This document shows positions 31,816 to 40,403 of a stretch of 64,000 nucleotides of DNA, piece by piece (the stretch's first letter is position 1; each line of letters begins with the position of its first letter). The notes under the pieces are model-generated. The model worked only from the letters and a program-made list of their open reading frames with translations, searched no databases and was not told the DNA's origin. Source of the DNA: Bradyrhizobium sp. Ce-3 (GTDB lineage: Bacteria; Pseudomonadota; Alphaproteobacteria; Rhizobiales; Xanthobacteraceae). Position numbers and translations under genes: made by a program. The stretch covers positions 186,001 to 250,000 of the forward strand of contig NZ_BQUV01000003.1 of the NCBI RefSeq assembly GCF_022835695.1, written 5' to 3'.

Positions 31816-33147
31816 GTGAAGTTCACTTTGAAGCTCACCTTCAAGCTCTTGCAGCTCGTGGTCGTGGCCGTTCTGCTCGTCTCGCCGGCGCGCGCCGCGA
31901 CCGAGATCATGTGGTGGCATGCGATGTCGGGCGAGCTCGGCAAGCAGCTCGAGAAGCTCGCCGCCGACTTCAACGCGTCGCAATCCGACTACCGGATCGT
32001 GCCGGCCTACAAGGGCAACTACACCGAGACCGTCACCGCGGCGATCTTCGCCTTCCGCTCGCGCAGCCAGCCGGCGATCGTTCAGGTCAACGAGATTGCC
32101 ACCGCAACCATGATGGCGGCGCGCGGCGCGATCTATCCGGTGTTCGAGCTGATGCGCGACCAGTCGGCGGCGTTTGCACCGCAGGCCTATCTGCCCGCTG
32201 TGGCCGGCTACTATGCCGATGTCGACGGCAACATGCTGTCGTTCCCGTTCAATGCTTCGACGCCGATCCTGTACTACAACAAGGACATGTTCCGCTCCGC
32301 GGGGCTCGATCCGAGCCAGGCGCCGAAGACCTGGCCGGAGCTCGGCACGATGGCGAAGCGGCTGCGCGCGGCCGGTGCGATGTGCGGCGTCACCACGTCG
32401 TGGCCGTCCTGGATCAATGTCGAGAACTTCTCGGCGTTTCACAATCTGCCGATCGCAACCAAGGCCAACGGCTTCTCCGGGCTCGACGCCCAGCTGATCT
32501 TCAACAACCCGCTGGTGGTGCGCCACATCGCGCAGCTCGCGCAATGGCAAGCCGACAAGACCTTCGACTATAGCGGCCGCGGCCAGGCGGCCGAGCCGCG
32601 CTTCCAGAAGGGCGAGTGCGGCATCTTCATCGGCTCGTCGGGCACCCGCGCCGACATCAAGGCGAATTCGAAATTCGAGGTCGGCTACGCCATGATGCCG
32701 TACGATCCGGACGTGCAGGGCGCGCCGCAGAACTCCATCATCGGCGGCGCGACCTTGTGGGTGCTGCGCGACCGGCCGCGCGCCGAATATGCCGGGGTGG
32801 CGAAGTTCTTCGCCTATCTGTCGCGGCCGGAGGTGCAGGCCGCCTGGCACCAGAACACGGGCTATCTGCCGATCACCCGCGCCGCATTCGATCTCAGCCG
32901 CACGCAGGGTTTCTACGAGCGCAATCCCGGCGCCTCGATCTCGATCGAGGAGGTGACGCTGAAGCCGCCGACCGACAATTCCAAGGGCATCCGGCTCGGC
33001 TCGTTCGTCCTGATCCGCGACGTGATCGAGGAGGAGCTCGAGCAGGTGTTTTCAGGCAAGCGCTCGGCGCAGGCCGCGATGGACAACGCCGTCGACCGCG
33101 GCAACCGCCTGCTGCGCCAGTTCGAGCGCGCCAATCCGGATCGGTGA
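31816..33147 (+). CDS. UgpB-like glycerol-3-phosphate-type ABC binding protein, orphan
   Basis: The 443-residue protein starts at GTG and has a signal peptide ending near ARAATE. The mature part matches UgpB: IMWWHAMSGELGKQLEKLAADFN, NYTETVTAAIFAFRSRSQP, FPFNASTPILYYNKDMF. UgpB binds glycerol-3-phosphate or glycerophosphodiesters. The usual ugpA, ugpE and ugpC partners are absent next to it. It is divergent from the TRAP-sensor operon, so it may be a target of that system or serve a distant Ugp permease. Confidence 0.88.
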   Translation: MKFTLKLTFKLLQLVVVAVLLVSPARAATEIMWWHAMSGELGKQLEKLAADFNASQSDYRIVPAYKGNYTETVTAAIFAFRSRSQPAIVQVNEIATATMMAARGAIYPVFELMRDQSAAFAPQAYLPAVAGYYADVDGNMLSFPFNASTPILYYNKDMFRSAGLDPSQAPKTWPELGTMAKRLRAAGAMCGVTTSWPSWINVENFSAFHNLPIATKANGFSGLDAQLIFNNPLVVRHIAQLAQWQADKTFDYSGRGQAAEPRFQKGECGIFIGSSGTRADIKANSKFEVGYAMMPYDPDVQGAPQNSIIGGATLWVLRDRPRAEYAGVAKFFAYLSRPEVQAAWHQNTGYLPITRAAFDLSRTQGFYERNPGASISIEEVTLKPPTDNSKGIRLGSFVLIRDVIEEELEQVFSGKRSAQAAMDNAVDRGNRLLRQFERANPDR

Positions 33148-33163
33148 TGTTGGTATGGCTGCG

Positions 33164-33249
33164 TAGCCCGGATGCAGCGAAGCGAAATCCGGGACCGGTG
33201 CTTCGGTTGGCGCAGAATCCCGGATTACGCTGCGCTCCATCCGGGCTAC
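33164..33249. repeat. Inverted repeat TAGCCCGGATGCAGCG...CCATCCGGGCTA
   Basis: Outer arms of about 12 bases pair, with inner arms GAAATCCGGGA and TCCCGGATTACGC. It lies between the UgpB-like gene and the APH-fold gene and leaves the latter's start just outside it. Confidence 0.7.
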
Positions 33250-33259
33250 AAAGCTTGCA

Positions 33260-34216
33260 ATGATCGCTCGGCTCCCGTCCATTACCACCTACGATACCTA
33301 TCGCGCCTGGCGCGGTGACACCTCGCGCTGGCTGCCGGTGGCGCGCGAGATCGCCGACAGCCACGGGCTGCCGTGGGGCGCGCCGCCGCATGTGTTTGCG
33401 ACCGGCACCAACCTCGTCGTCAGGCTCGATGACAGCCTGATCCTGAAACTGTTTCCGCCGTTCCTGCGTCCGCAATTCGTCTCCGAGCGCGGCGCGCTCG
33501 CCGAGCTGCGCGGACGACTCGGCATTCCGATCCCCGACCTCGTCGCGGAGGGCGAGCGCGACGGCTGGCCCTATCTCGTCATCACGCACCTCGCCGGCAC
33601 CGTCGGCTCGGAGGTGTGGCCAGCGCTGCCGGAAGCCGAACGCGAGCGCGTGCTGGCCGAGATCGGCGCCGTGATCGCCGAGGTGCAGCGCGTGCCGCCC
33701 GGCTGCCTGCTGGCGCTCGAGCCGCGCTGGGAGGCCTTCATGCGCACCCAGATCGCGCAGTGCCGGGCGCGCCACGAGCGGCTCGGGCTGCCGGCGAAAT
33801 TGCTCGCCGGGCTCGATGATCTGCTGCGCGACGCCACTGAGCTGATCCCGATGCACGCGCCGCCGGTGATCCTGACTGGCGAGTACATCCCGGAGAATTT
33901 CCTGCTCGGCCGCCGCGCCGACGGCTGGCATGTCGCCGGCCTGTTCGACTTCGGCGACGTCCGGACCGGGTGGGGCGAGTACGATCTGCTCGGGCCCAGC
34001 GCCTTCATGGCTGCCGGGCATCCGCGCCGGGTGCGCAGCCTGTTCGACGGTTTCGGCATCCCGCGCAGCGAGGTGAATTTCGCGCTGAAGCGGCGGCTGA
34101 TGGCGCTCATGATGCTGCACTCGGCCAGCGACCCGCTGCGGCACATCTGCATCGCCGGCTGGCCGGACCGGGTCGACGACTTCGTCCAATTGCAGGAGCT
34201 GATCTGGCCGGACTAG
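33260..34216 (+). CDS. APH-fold kinase-like protein with altered catalytic loop
   Basis: The 318-residue protein has an aminoglycoside-phosphotransferase-like fold: a nucleotide-loop region (VFATGTNLVVRLDDSLILKLFPP, residues about 46-70), a hinge (YLVITHLAGT) and the metal-binding DFGD. The catalytic loop, normally HGDxxxxN, reads TGEYIPEN, so the usual catalytic Asp is Glu and the His is Thr. It may still phosphorylate a small molecule or may be a pseudokinase. It follows the orphan UgpB-like gene after a repeat; an operon is uncertain. Confidence 0.75.
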   Translation: MIARLPSITTYDTYRAWRGDTSRWLPVAREIADSHGLPWGAPPHVFATGTNLVVRLDDSLILKLFPPFLRPQFVSERGALAELRGRLGIPIPDLVAEGERDGWPYLVITHLAGTVGSEVWPALPEAERERVLAEIGAVIAEVQRVPPGCLLALEPRWEAFMRTQIAQCRARHERLGLPAKLLAGLDDLLRDATELIPMHAPPVILTGEYIPENFLLGRRADGWHVAGLFDFGDVRTGWGEYDLLGPSAFMAAGHPRRVRSLFDGFGIPRSEVNFALKRRLMALMMLHSASDPLRHICIAGWPDRVDDFVQLQELIWPD

Positions 34217-34261
34217 CAGCTGAATCGATCGTCGGCCAGAAAGCGAGCAGGGCCCACTTTT

Positions 34262-34278
34262 TGCTCATTGATTGAGCA
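34262..34278. terminator. Weak hairpin after the APH-fold gene
   Basis: TGCTCA-TTGAT-TGAGCA follows the APH-fold stop by about 45 bases. Arms are only six bases and there is no strong T-run. Confidence 0.3.
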
Positions 34279-34290
34279 TTGACCTGTCCT

Positions 34291-34300
34291 TTGTATGCAA
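34291..34300. promoter_or_regulatory. Possible GntR (FadR-type) operator upstream of the importer operon
   Basis: TTGTATGCAA matches eight of ten bases of TTGTGTACAA at 44935, the better candidate upstream of atzF. It lies about 158 bases before the binding-protein start. Weak evidence alone. Confidence 0.3.
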
Positions 34301-34457
34301 TGATTGGTGTCGCCGACAGCGCCAGATCAAGATACCTATGGCAGTTTCCTCCATCTCTCCAGCTGGTTAGCGCCTCATAAGGTTTCGTTAGGGGTTGGCA
34401 CAAACCTTGCGATCCCGGTTCCAAAGCCATTTTCCAAAAAGGCATTTGGAGCATCAC

Positions 34458-36080
34458 ATGAAGCGTCGCGATTTCCTCAAATCGGTGTCCGGACTGGCGG
34501 CGGGGGCGCTGGCGCCGACCGCGCCGGCGATCTGGTCGCCGGCCAAGGCCGATGCGCGCTCCGAGACGCTGCTGATCGTCTCCGAAGGCGGTCCCAACAA
34601 TCTCGACATCCACGGCATCGGCACCAACGTGCCCGGCTACGAGGTGTCGTGGAATTGCTACGACCGGCTGATCAGCCACGAGATGAAGAGCGGTCCGGGC
34701 GGCGTGCCCTATTACGACCGCGACAAGTTCAAGCCCGAGCTCGCCGAGGACTTCAACATCGGCGACATGTCGGTCACCTTCAAGCTGCGCAAGAACGCCA
34801 AATTCCATGACGGCACGCCGGTCACGGCAAAGGACGTCAAATGGTCGCTCGACCGTGCCGTCTCGGTCGGCGGCTTCCCGACCTTCCAGATGAGCGCAGG
34901 CTCGCTGACCAAGCCCGAGCAGTTCGTCGTCGTCGATGATCATACGGTGCGCGTCGACTTCCTCAGGAAGGACAAGCTGACGATGCCCGATCTCGCTGTG
35001 ATCGTGCCCTGCGTCGTCAACTCCGAACTCGTGAAGAAGAACGCCAGCGAGAAGGATCCCTGGGGGCTCGAATTCACCAAGCAGCAGACCGCGGGCTCCG
35101 GTGCCTACAAGGTGACCAAATGGACCGCGGGCACCGAAGTGGTGATGGAGCGCAACGACGACTGGGTCTGTGGTCCGATGCCGAAGATCAGGCGCGTGAT
35201 CTGGCGCATGGTGCCGCAGGCCGGCAACCGCCGTGCGCTGCTCGAACGCGGCGATGCCGACATCTCCTACGAGCTGCCGTTCAAGGACTTCCAGGAGATG
35301 AAGGCGAACGGCAAGCTCAACGTGGTGTCGCTGCCGTTCTCCAACGGCATCCAGTATATCGGCATGAACGTCACCAAGCCGCCGTTCGACAATCCGAAGG
35401 TGCGGCAGGCGATGGCCTACGCGATGCCGTACCAGAAGATCATGGATGCGGTGCTGTTCGGCCTCGCCAACCCGATGTTCGGCGCCGCCAAGGACAAGCC
35501 GACCGAGGTCGCCTGGCCGCAGCCGACGAAGTATTTCACCGACATGGAGAAGGCCAAGGCGCTGCTCGCGGAGGCCGGCTACGCCAACGGCTTCGAGACC
35601 ACGATCTCGTTCGACCTGAACTTCGCCGGCGTCAACGAGCCGCTCTGCGTGCTGGTGCAGGAGAGCCTCGCGCAGCTCGGCATCAAGACCACGATCAACA
35701 AGGTGCCCGGCGCCAACTGGCGCACCGAGCTCACCAAGAAGGAAATGCCGCTGTTCACCAACGTGTTCTCGGGCTGGCTCGATTACCCCGAGTACTTCTT
35801 CTACTGGTGCTATCACGGCAACAATTCGATCTTCAACACGATGAGCTACAAGTCGCCCGAGATGGACAAGCTCATCGACGGCGCGCGCATCGCCGCCGCC
35901 AACGGCGACGCCGCGGCCTATGACGCCGACGTCAAGGGCTTCGTCGATCTTGCGTTTACCGACATCCCGCGCATCCCGCTCTACCAGCCCTTCGTCAACG
36001 TCGCGATGCAGAAGAACATCTCCGGCTACCAATACTGGTTCCATCGCCGCCTCGACTACCGCGCGCTGGTGAAGGGGTGA
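34458..36080 (+). CDS. Peptide/nickel-type ABC substrate-binding protein, Tat-exported
   Basis: The 540-residue protein has a twin-arginine-like signal (MKRRDFLKSVSGLAAGALAP) and an SBP family 5 body: FKLRKNAKFHDGTPVTAKDVKWSLDRAV, then NPKVRQAMAYAMPYQKI. Family 5 proteins bind peptides, nickel or other polar compounds. It leads a run of genes (two permeases, a fused ATPase, atzG, atzE, hpxZ/atzH, gntR) on the same strand, so its ligand is likely an amide or urea derivative handled by those hydrolases. The ATG at 34458 gives the Tat signal. Confidence 0.9.
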   Translation: MKRRDFLKSVSGLAAGALAPTAPAIWSPAKADARSETLLIVSEGGPNNLDIHGIGTNVPGYEVSWNCYDRLISHEMKSGPGGVPYYDRDKFKPELAEDFNIGDMSVTFKLRKNAKFHDGTPVTAKDVKWSLDRAVSVGGFPTFQMSAGSLTKPEQFVVVDDHTVRVDFLRKDKLTMPDLAVIVPCVVNSELVKKNASEKDPWGLEFTKQQTAGSGAYKVTKWTAGTEVVMERNDDWVCGPMPKIRRVIWRMVPQAGNRRALLERGDADISYELPFKDFQEMKANGKLNVVSLPFSNGIQYIGMNVTKPPFDNPKVRQAMAYAMPYQKIMDAVLFGLANPMFGAAKDKPTEVAWPQPTKYFTDMEKAKALLAEAGYANGFETTISFDLNFAGVNEPLCVLVQESLAQLGIKTTINKVPGANWRTELTKKEMPLFTNVFSGWLDYPEYFFYWCYHGNNSIFNTMSYKSPEMDKLIDGARIAAANGDAAAYDADVKGFVDLAFTDIPRIPLYQPFVNVAMQKNISGYQYWFHRRLDYRALVKG

Positions 36081-36150
36081 GGCGGCATGTCGATGGTCTA
36101 CCGCGCATCGGCTTGTGCTTCTGGCTTAGGTGAGGTGAGCACACCTCTCA

Positions 36151-36336
36151 GGCTCCCTCCCCCCTTGCGGGGGAGGGTGGGGAGAGGGGTAAGCCGCATA
36201 CGCGCATCGACGACGTTGGGCGAGATGGTGCCCAACCATTCGCTGTGTCACGCGCGGATCAGGGCGGCGCTCCATCTCGCAGCGGAGCAAGCGGCGCCCC
36301 TCGCCCCAACCCTCCCCCGCAAGGGGGGAGGGAGCC
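36151..36336. repeat. Paired inverted repeat GGCTCCCTCCCCCC...GGGGGGAGGGAGCC
   Basis: The arms lie at 36151-36180 and 36307-36336 with inner AGAGGGGT and ACCCCTC-type parts. The element fills most of the 302-base gap between the binding protein and the first permease; no gene is seen in it. It could attenuate transcription so that binding protein exceeds permease. Confidence 0.75.
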
Positions 36337-36382
36337 CGGCCACCGCCCGTGTGACTCTTCAGCTACAAGCGGCGAGGCCATC

Positions 36383-37396
36383 ATGCTGACCCTGATCGGC
36401 AAGCGGCTGCTGTTCGCGATCCCCTCGTTGATCGGGGTCGTGATCGTGACGTTCCTGCTGACGCGTGCGCTGCCGGGTGATCCCGCCGCTTATTTTGCAG
36501 GACCTGCGGCGACCAAGGAAGCGGTCGACCAGATCAGGAAGAAGCTCGGCTTCGACAAGCCGCTGATCGAGCAGTTCGTCCGCTACAGCAACGATCTCGC
36601 CCACGGCGATCTCGGCACGTCGCTCACCACCGGCCAGCCGGTGGCGGCCGAGTTGCGCAACCGTCTGCCGGCATCAGCCGAGCTCACGCTGCTCGGCCTC
36701 GTCGTCTCGATCGTGATCGCGATTCCGCTCGGCGTGCTGGCGGCGACGCGGCCGGGCTCCTGGATCGACCATCTCTGCCGCGTCACCACCACGGCCGGCG
36801 TGTCGCTGCCGGTGTTCTTCACCGGGCTGGTGCTGGTGTATGTGTTCTACTTCCGGCTCGGCTGGGCGCCGGCGCCGCTCGGCCGGCTCGACGTGTTCTA
36901 TAGCGCGCCGCCGACCATCACCGGCTTCTATCTGATCGACACCCTGATCGCGCACGACTTCGAGGCGTTTCGGTCTGCGCTCAGCCAATTGATCCTGCCG
37001 GCGGTGACGCTTGCGATCTTCTCGCTGGCGCCGATCGCCCGGATGACACGAGCCTCGATGCTCGCGGTGCTGGCGTCGGATTTCGTCCGCACCGCGCGCG
37101 CCAGCGGCCTGTCGCCCGGCAAGGTGATCGTCACCTACGCGTTTCGCAACGCGATGCTGCCGGTCATCACCACGCTCAGCATGGTGTTCTCCTTCCTGCT
37201 CGGGGCCAACGTGCTGGTGGAGAAGGTGTTCGCCTGGCCCGGCATCGGCTCCTACGCGGTCGAGGCGCTGATCGCCTCGGACTTCGCGCCGGTGCAGGGT
37301 TTCGTGCTGACCATGGCGATCATGTACGTGGCTCTCAATCTGTTGATCGACATCCTCTACGGCGTGATCGATCCCCGCGTCAGGCTGGAGGGCTAG
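36383..37396 (+). CDS. DppB-type ABC permease
   Basis: The 337-residue membrane protein begins MLTLIGKRLLFAIPSLIGVV and has six hydrophobic segments. The DppB signature FLLTRALPGDPA is near residue 25, and the ATPase-contact (EAA) loop reads DFVRTARASGLSPGKVIVTYAFRNAMLPV. It pairs with the next gene to form the translocation pore. The stop is followed after four bases by the second permease. Confidence 0.92.
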   Translation: MLTLIGKRLLFAIPSLIGVVIVTFLLTRALPGDPAAYFAGPAATKEAVDQIRKKLGFDKPLIEQFVRYSNDLAHGDLGTSLTTGQPVAAELRNRLPASAELTLLGLVVSIVIAIPLGVLAATRPGSWIDHLCRVTTTAGVSLPVFFTGLVLVYVFYFRLGWAPAPLGRLDVFYSAPPTITGFYLIDTLIAHDFEAFRSALSQLILPAVTLAIFSLAPIARMTRASMLAVLASDFVRTARASGLSPGKVIVTYAFRNAMLPVITTLSMVFSFLLGANVLVEKVFAWPGIGSYAVEALIASDFAPVQGFVLTMAIMYVALNLLIDILYGVIDPRVRLEG

Positions 37397-37400
37397 AGCG

Positions 37401-38300
37401 ATGAGCAGCGTTGCGCCGACCGTCGAGCCCGCGGGCTCCGCCCGCACCTCCGGACTTGCTGCGGTACTGGAGCAGACCCGCTACGTGCTGAGCGAGAACA
37501 AGGTCACCGGCTTCGCCTTTGCGCTGTTGATCCTGATCCTGTTCGCCGCGCTGTTTGGGCCTTACGTGGTGCCGTACGACCCGCTCGCCTCCGACACCGC
37601 GGCGGCATTGAAGCCGCCGTCCACCGCGCATTGGTTCGGCACCGACCAGCTCGGCCGCGACATCTTCAGCCGGGTCATCGTCGCGACCCGGCTCGACACC
37701 TTCATCGCGATCGCCTCCGTGGTGCTGGTGTTCCTGATGGGCGGGCTGGCCGGCATCGCCGCCGGCTATTTCGGCGGCTGGACCGATCGCATCGTCGGCC
37801 GCATCGCCGACACCATCATGGCGTTTCCGCTGTTCGTGCTGGCGATGGGCATCGTCGCGGCGCTCGGCAACACCGTGCAGAACATCATCATCGCGACCGC
37901 GATCGTCAACTTTCCGCTCTATGCCCGGGTCGCGCGCGCCGAGGCCAATGTCCGCCGCAACGCGGGCTTCGTGCAGGCGGCGCGGCTCTCGGGCAACGGC
38001 GAATACCGCATCCTGCTCGGGCACATCCTGCCCAACATCATGCCGATCATGATCGTGCAGATGTCGCTGACCATGGGTTACGCGATCCTCAACGCCGCGG
38101 GTCTCTCGTTTATCGGCCTCGGCGTCCGGCCGCCGACCGCCGAGTGGGGCATCATGGTCGCCGAGGGCGCCGGCTTCATGGTGTCAGGCGAATGGTGGAT
38201 CGCGCTATTCCCCGGCCTTGCGCTGATGATCGCGGTGTTCTGCTTCAACCTGCTCGGCGACGGCCTGCGCGACATCGTCGACCCGCAGCGGAGGACGTGA
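37401..38300 (+). CDS. DppC-type ABC permease
   Basis: The 299-residue partner permease has the N-terminal cytoplasmic extension, HWFGTDQLGRDIFSRVIVATR typical of DppC, and the EAA loop GFVQAARLSGNGEYRILLGHILPNI. Six hydrophobic segments are expected. It is co-transcribed with the previous gene (four-base gap) and with the fused ATPase 79 bases downstream. Confidence 0.92.
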   Translation: MSSVAPTVEPAGSARTSGLAAVLEQTRYVLSENKVTGFAFALLILILFAALFGPYVVPYDPLASDTAAALKPPSTAHWFGTDQLGRDIFSRVIVATRLDTFIAIASVVLVFLMGGLAGIAAGYFGGWTDRIVGRIADTIMAFPLFVLAMGIVAALGNTVQNIIIATAIVNFPLYARVARAEANVRRNAGFVQAARLSGNGEYRILLGHILPNIMPIMIVQMSLTMGYAILNAAGLSFIGLGVRPPTAEWGIMVAEGAGFMVSGEWWIALFPGLALMIAVFCFNLLGDGLRDIVDPQRRT

Positions 38301-38379
38301 TGACGGTTTCGTCGCGGTGCCATGATACCGTCTCGCTACTGTGCATGGGGTTGTTTTCGATATTTTGTGGGAGGCGCGC

Positions 38380-40197
38380 ATGACCGCCCAGCCGCTGCTC
38401 GACGTCAGCGATCTCACCGTCGAGTTCACCACCCGCCGCGGCATCGTCAAGGCGGTGCAGCACGTCAACATCTCCGTCGGCAAGGGCGAGACAGTCGGCA
38501 TCGTCGGCGAGTCCGGCTCCGGCAAGTCGGTGACGTCATATGCGGTGATGCGCATCCTCGATCGCGCCGGCCGGATCGCCGACGGCTCGGTGATGTTCTC
38601 CGGCATCGACGTCAAGTCGGCTTCGGAGAGCCAGATGCGCGACCTGCGCGGCCGTGAAGTCTCGATGATCTTCCAGAACCCGCGCGCCGCGCTCAATCCG
38701 ATCCGCAAGGTCGGGCACCAGATCGAGGACGTGCTGCGCCAGCACGTCCAGCAGGCGCAGGTCACCGACCGCGGCGAGACCGCGATCGCGGCGCTGGAGC
38801 AGGTCAAGATCGCGCGTCCGCGCGAGCGCTATCACGCCTATCCGTTCGAGCTGTCCGGCGGCATGTGCCAGCGCGTCGTCATCGCGCTGGCGCTGGCCTG
38901 CAATCCGCAGCTGCTGATCGCCGACGAGCCGACCACCGGCCTCGACGTCACCACCCAGAAGGCGGTGATGGATCTGATCGTCGAGCTGACCCGGCGCCGG
39001 GCGATGTCGACGATCCTGATCACGCACGATCTCGGCCTTGCCGCCGCCTATTGCGACCGCGTCGTGGTGATGGAGAAGGGCCGCGTGGTCGAGACCGCGG
39101 TCTCGGCCGACATCTTCGCCGCGCCCCAGCACGACTATACGAAGAAGCTGATGCGCGCGACGCCGCGGCTTGGGGTGTCGCTCAGGGATCTATTGCCGGA
39201 GGACGAAGCCTCGACGCTTTCTTCCGCCTCGCCCCGCCTGCGGGGAGAGGCCGACGCGCGCAGCGCGGCGGGTGAGGGGGACTCTCCCCGAGCTGTGCTT
39301 GTGGATAGAGCCCCTCACCCCAACCCTCTCCCCGTAAAGAACGGGGAGAGGGAGCGGATAGAGCCCCTCCTGTCCGTCGAAAAGCTCGTCAAGGAATATC
39401 CCCGCCAGGGCGCAGGCTCGGTGCTGACAAAGCTGTTCGGCCGCAAGCCGCCGGTCGAGGAGGAGATCTTCCGCGCGGTCGACGGCATCAGCTTCCAGGT
39501 CGACCATGGCGAGAGCGTCGGGCTGGTCGGCGAATCCGGTTGCGGCAAGTCGACGACGTCGATGATGGTGATGCGGCTGCTGGACCAGAGCTCCGGCCGC
39601 ATCGTGTTCGACGGCGAGGACATCGGCGGCATTCCGCCACAGTCGTTCGCGCGGCTGCCGCGGCGCAGCCAGATCCAGATGGTGTTCCAGGACCCGACCG
39701 ACAGCCTCAACCCGCGCTTCACCGCGGCGCGCGCGATCGCGGACCCGATCATGCAGCTCGGCGACATCAGGGGACGCGACGCGCTCCGCGATCGCTGCGA
39801 GGATCTGGCGCGGCTGGTCGGCCTGCCGGTCAATCTGCTGGATCGCTTTCCGCACCAGCTCTCCGGCGGCCAGAAGGCCCGCGTCGGCATTGCGCGCGCC
39901 ATCGCGCTGCACCCGAAGCTCGTGATCCTCGACGAGCCCACTGCCGCGCTCGACGTCTCGGTGCAGGCGGTGGTGCTCAATCTGCTGCAGGACCTCAAGC
40001 AGTCGATGGGCATGAGCTATCTGTTCGTGTCGCACGACCTCAACGTGGTGCGGCTGCTGTGTGATCGCGTCATCGTGATGCGCGCCGGCCGCATCGTCGA
40101 GCAGGGCGCATCCGAACATGTCTTGGGCAATCCGCAGGATGCCTATACAAGGGAGCTGCTGACGGCGATCCCGCATCCGCCGTTGCCGGTTGCCTGA
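38380..40197 (+). CDS. Fused DppD-DppF ABC ATPase with a repeat-derived linker
   Basis: The 605-residue protein contains two complete ATPases. The first has GESGSGKS, signature LSGGMCQRV and [13 protein letters not shown]; the second has [23 protein letters not shown] and [13 protein letters not shown]. The linker (about residues 283-325) is encoded by a palindromic repeat of the CCTCGCCCCGC family and reads in frame, including PHPNPLP. It drives the importer formed by the two upstream permeases. The ATG at 38380 follows GGGAGG by 5 bases; a GTG at 38341 is less likely. Confidence 0.93.
   Translation: MTAQPLLDVSDLTVEFTTRRGIVKAVQHVNISVGKGETVGIVGESGSGKSVTSYAVMRILDRAGRIADGSVMFSGIDVKSASESQMRDLRGREVSMIFQNPRAALNPIRKVGHQIEDVLRQHVQQAQVTDRGETAIAALEQVKIARPRERYHAYPFELSGGMCQRVVIALALACNPQLLIADEPTTGLDVTTQKAVMDLIVELTRRRAMSTILITHDLGLAAAYCDRVVVMEKGRVVETAVSADIFAAPQHDYTKKLMRATPRLGVSLRDLLPEDEASTLSSASPRLRGEADARSAAGEGDSPRAVLVDRAPHPNPLPVKNGERERIEPLLSVEKLVKEYPRQGAGSVLTKLFGRKPPVEEEIFRAVDGISFQVDHGESVGLVGESGCGKSTTSMMVMRLLDQSSGRIVFDGEDIGGIPPQSFARLPRRSQIQMVFQDPTDSLNPRFTAARAIADPIMQLGDIRGRDALRDRCEDLARLVGLPVNLLDRFPHQLSGGQKARVGIARAIALHPKLVILDEPTAALDVSVQAVVLNLLQDLKQSMGMSYLFVSHDLNVVRLLCDRVIVMRAGRIVEQGASEHVLGNPQDAYTRELLTAIPHPPLPVA
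39227..39354 (+). repeat. Palindromic repeat inserted in frame in the ABC ATPase gene
   Basis: CCTCGCCCCGCCTGCGGGGA and AGAGG at the left, and CCCTCACCCCAACCCTCTCC with CCG...CGGGGAGAGGGAG at the right, match intergenic copies at 5263, 20402 and 61563. It lies between the two ATPase domains and contains no stop codon in the coding frame. Confidence 0.85.
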
Positions 40198-40216
40198 GAA
40201 ACTCACTGGGAGCGAA

Positions 40217-40396
40217 ATGGCCGATCATCTCGACGACTACATCAACGCCGTCGCTCGTGCGATGGCGTTGCCGCTGGAGGACGACTGGCGTCCCGCGGTG
40301 CGCGCCAATCTCGAAGTCTCGCTGCGGCTGGCAAGGCTGGTCGATGACTTCCCGCTGCCTGACGATGTCGCGTCGGCCGCCGTCTATTCGACCTGA
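40217..40396 (+). CDS. atzG: AtzG-like (DUF4089) small subunit
   Basis: The 59-residue protein, MADHLDDYINAVARAMALPL followed by EDDWRPAVRANLEVSLRLAR, matches the DUF4089 family. Its known members AtzG and HpxX are GatC-like partners that stabilise an AtzE-type amidase. The ATG at 40217 follows GGGAGCG. It ends seven bases before atzE, which fits a one-to-one complex. The assignment rests on family pattern and context. Confidence 0.85.
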   Translation: MADHLDDYINAVARAMALPLEDDWRPAVRANLEVSLRLARLVDDFPLPDDVASAAVYST

Positions 40397-40403
40397 GATC
40401 GCG

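Noticed and set aside
34107-36044. Long 645-residue open frame on the minus strand
   Set aside because: It is antisense to the peptide-type binding-protein gene, whose SBP family 5 motifs are clear.
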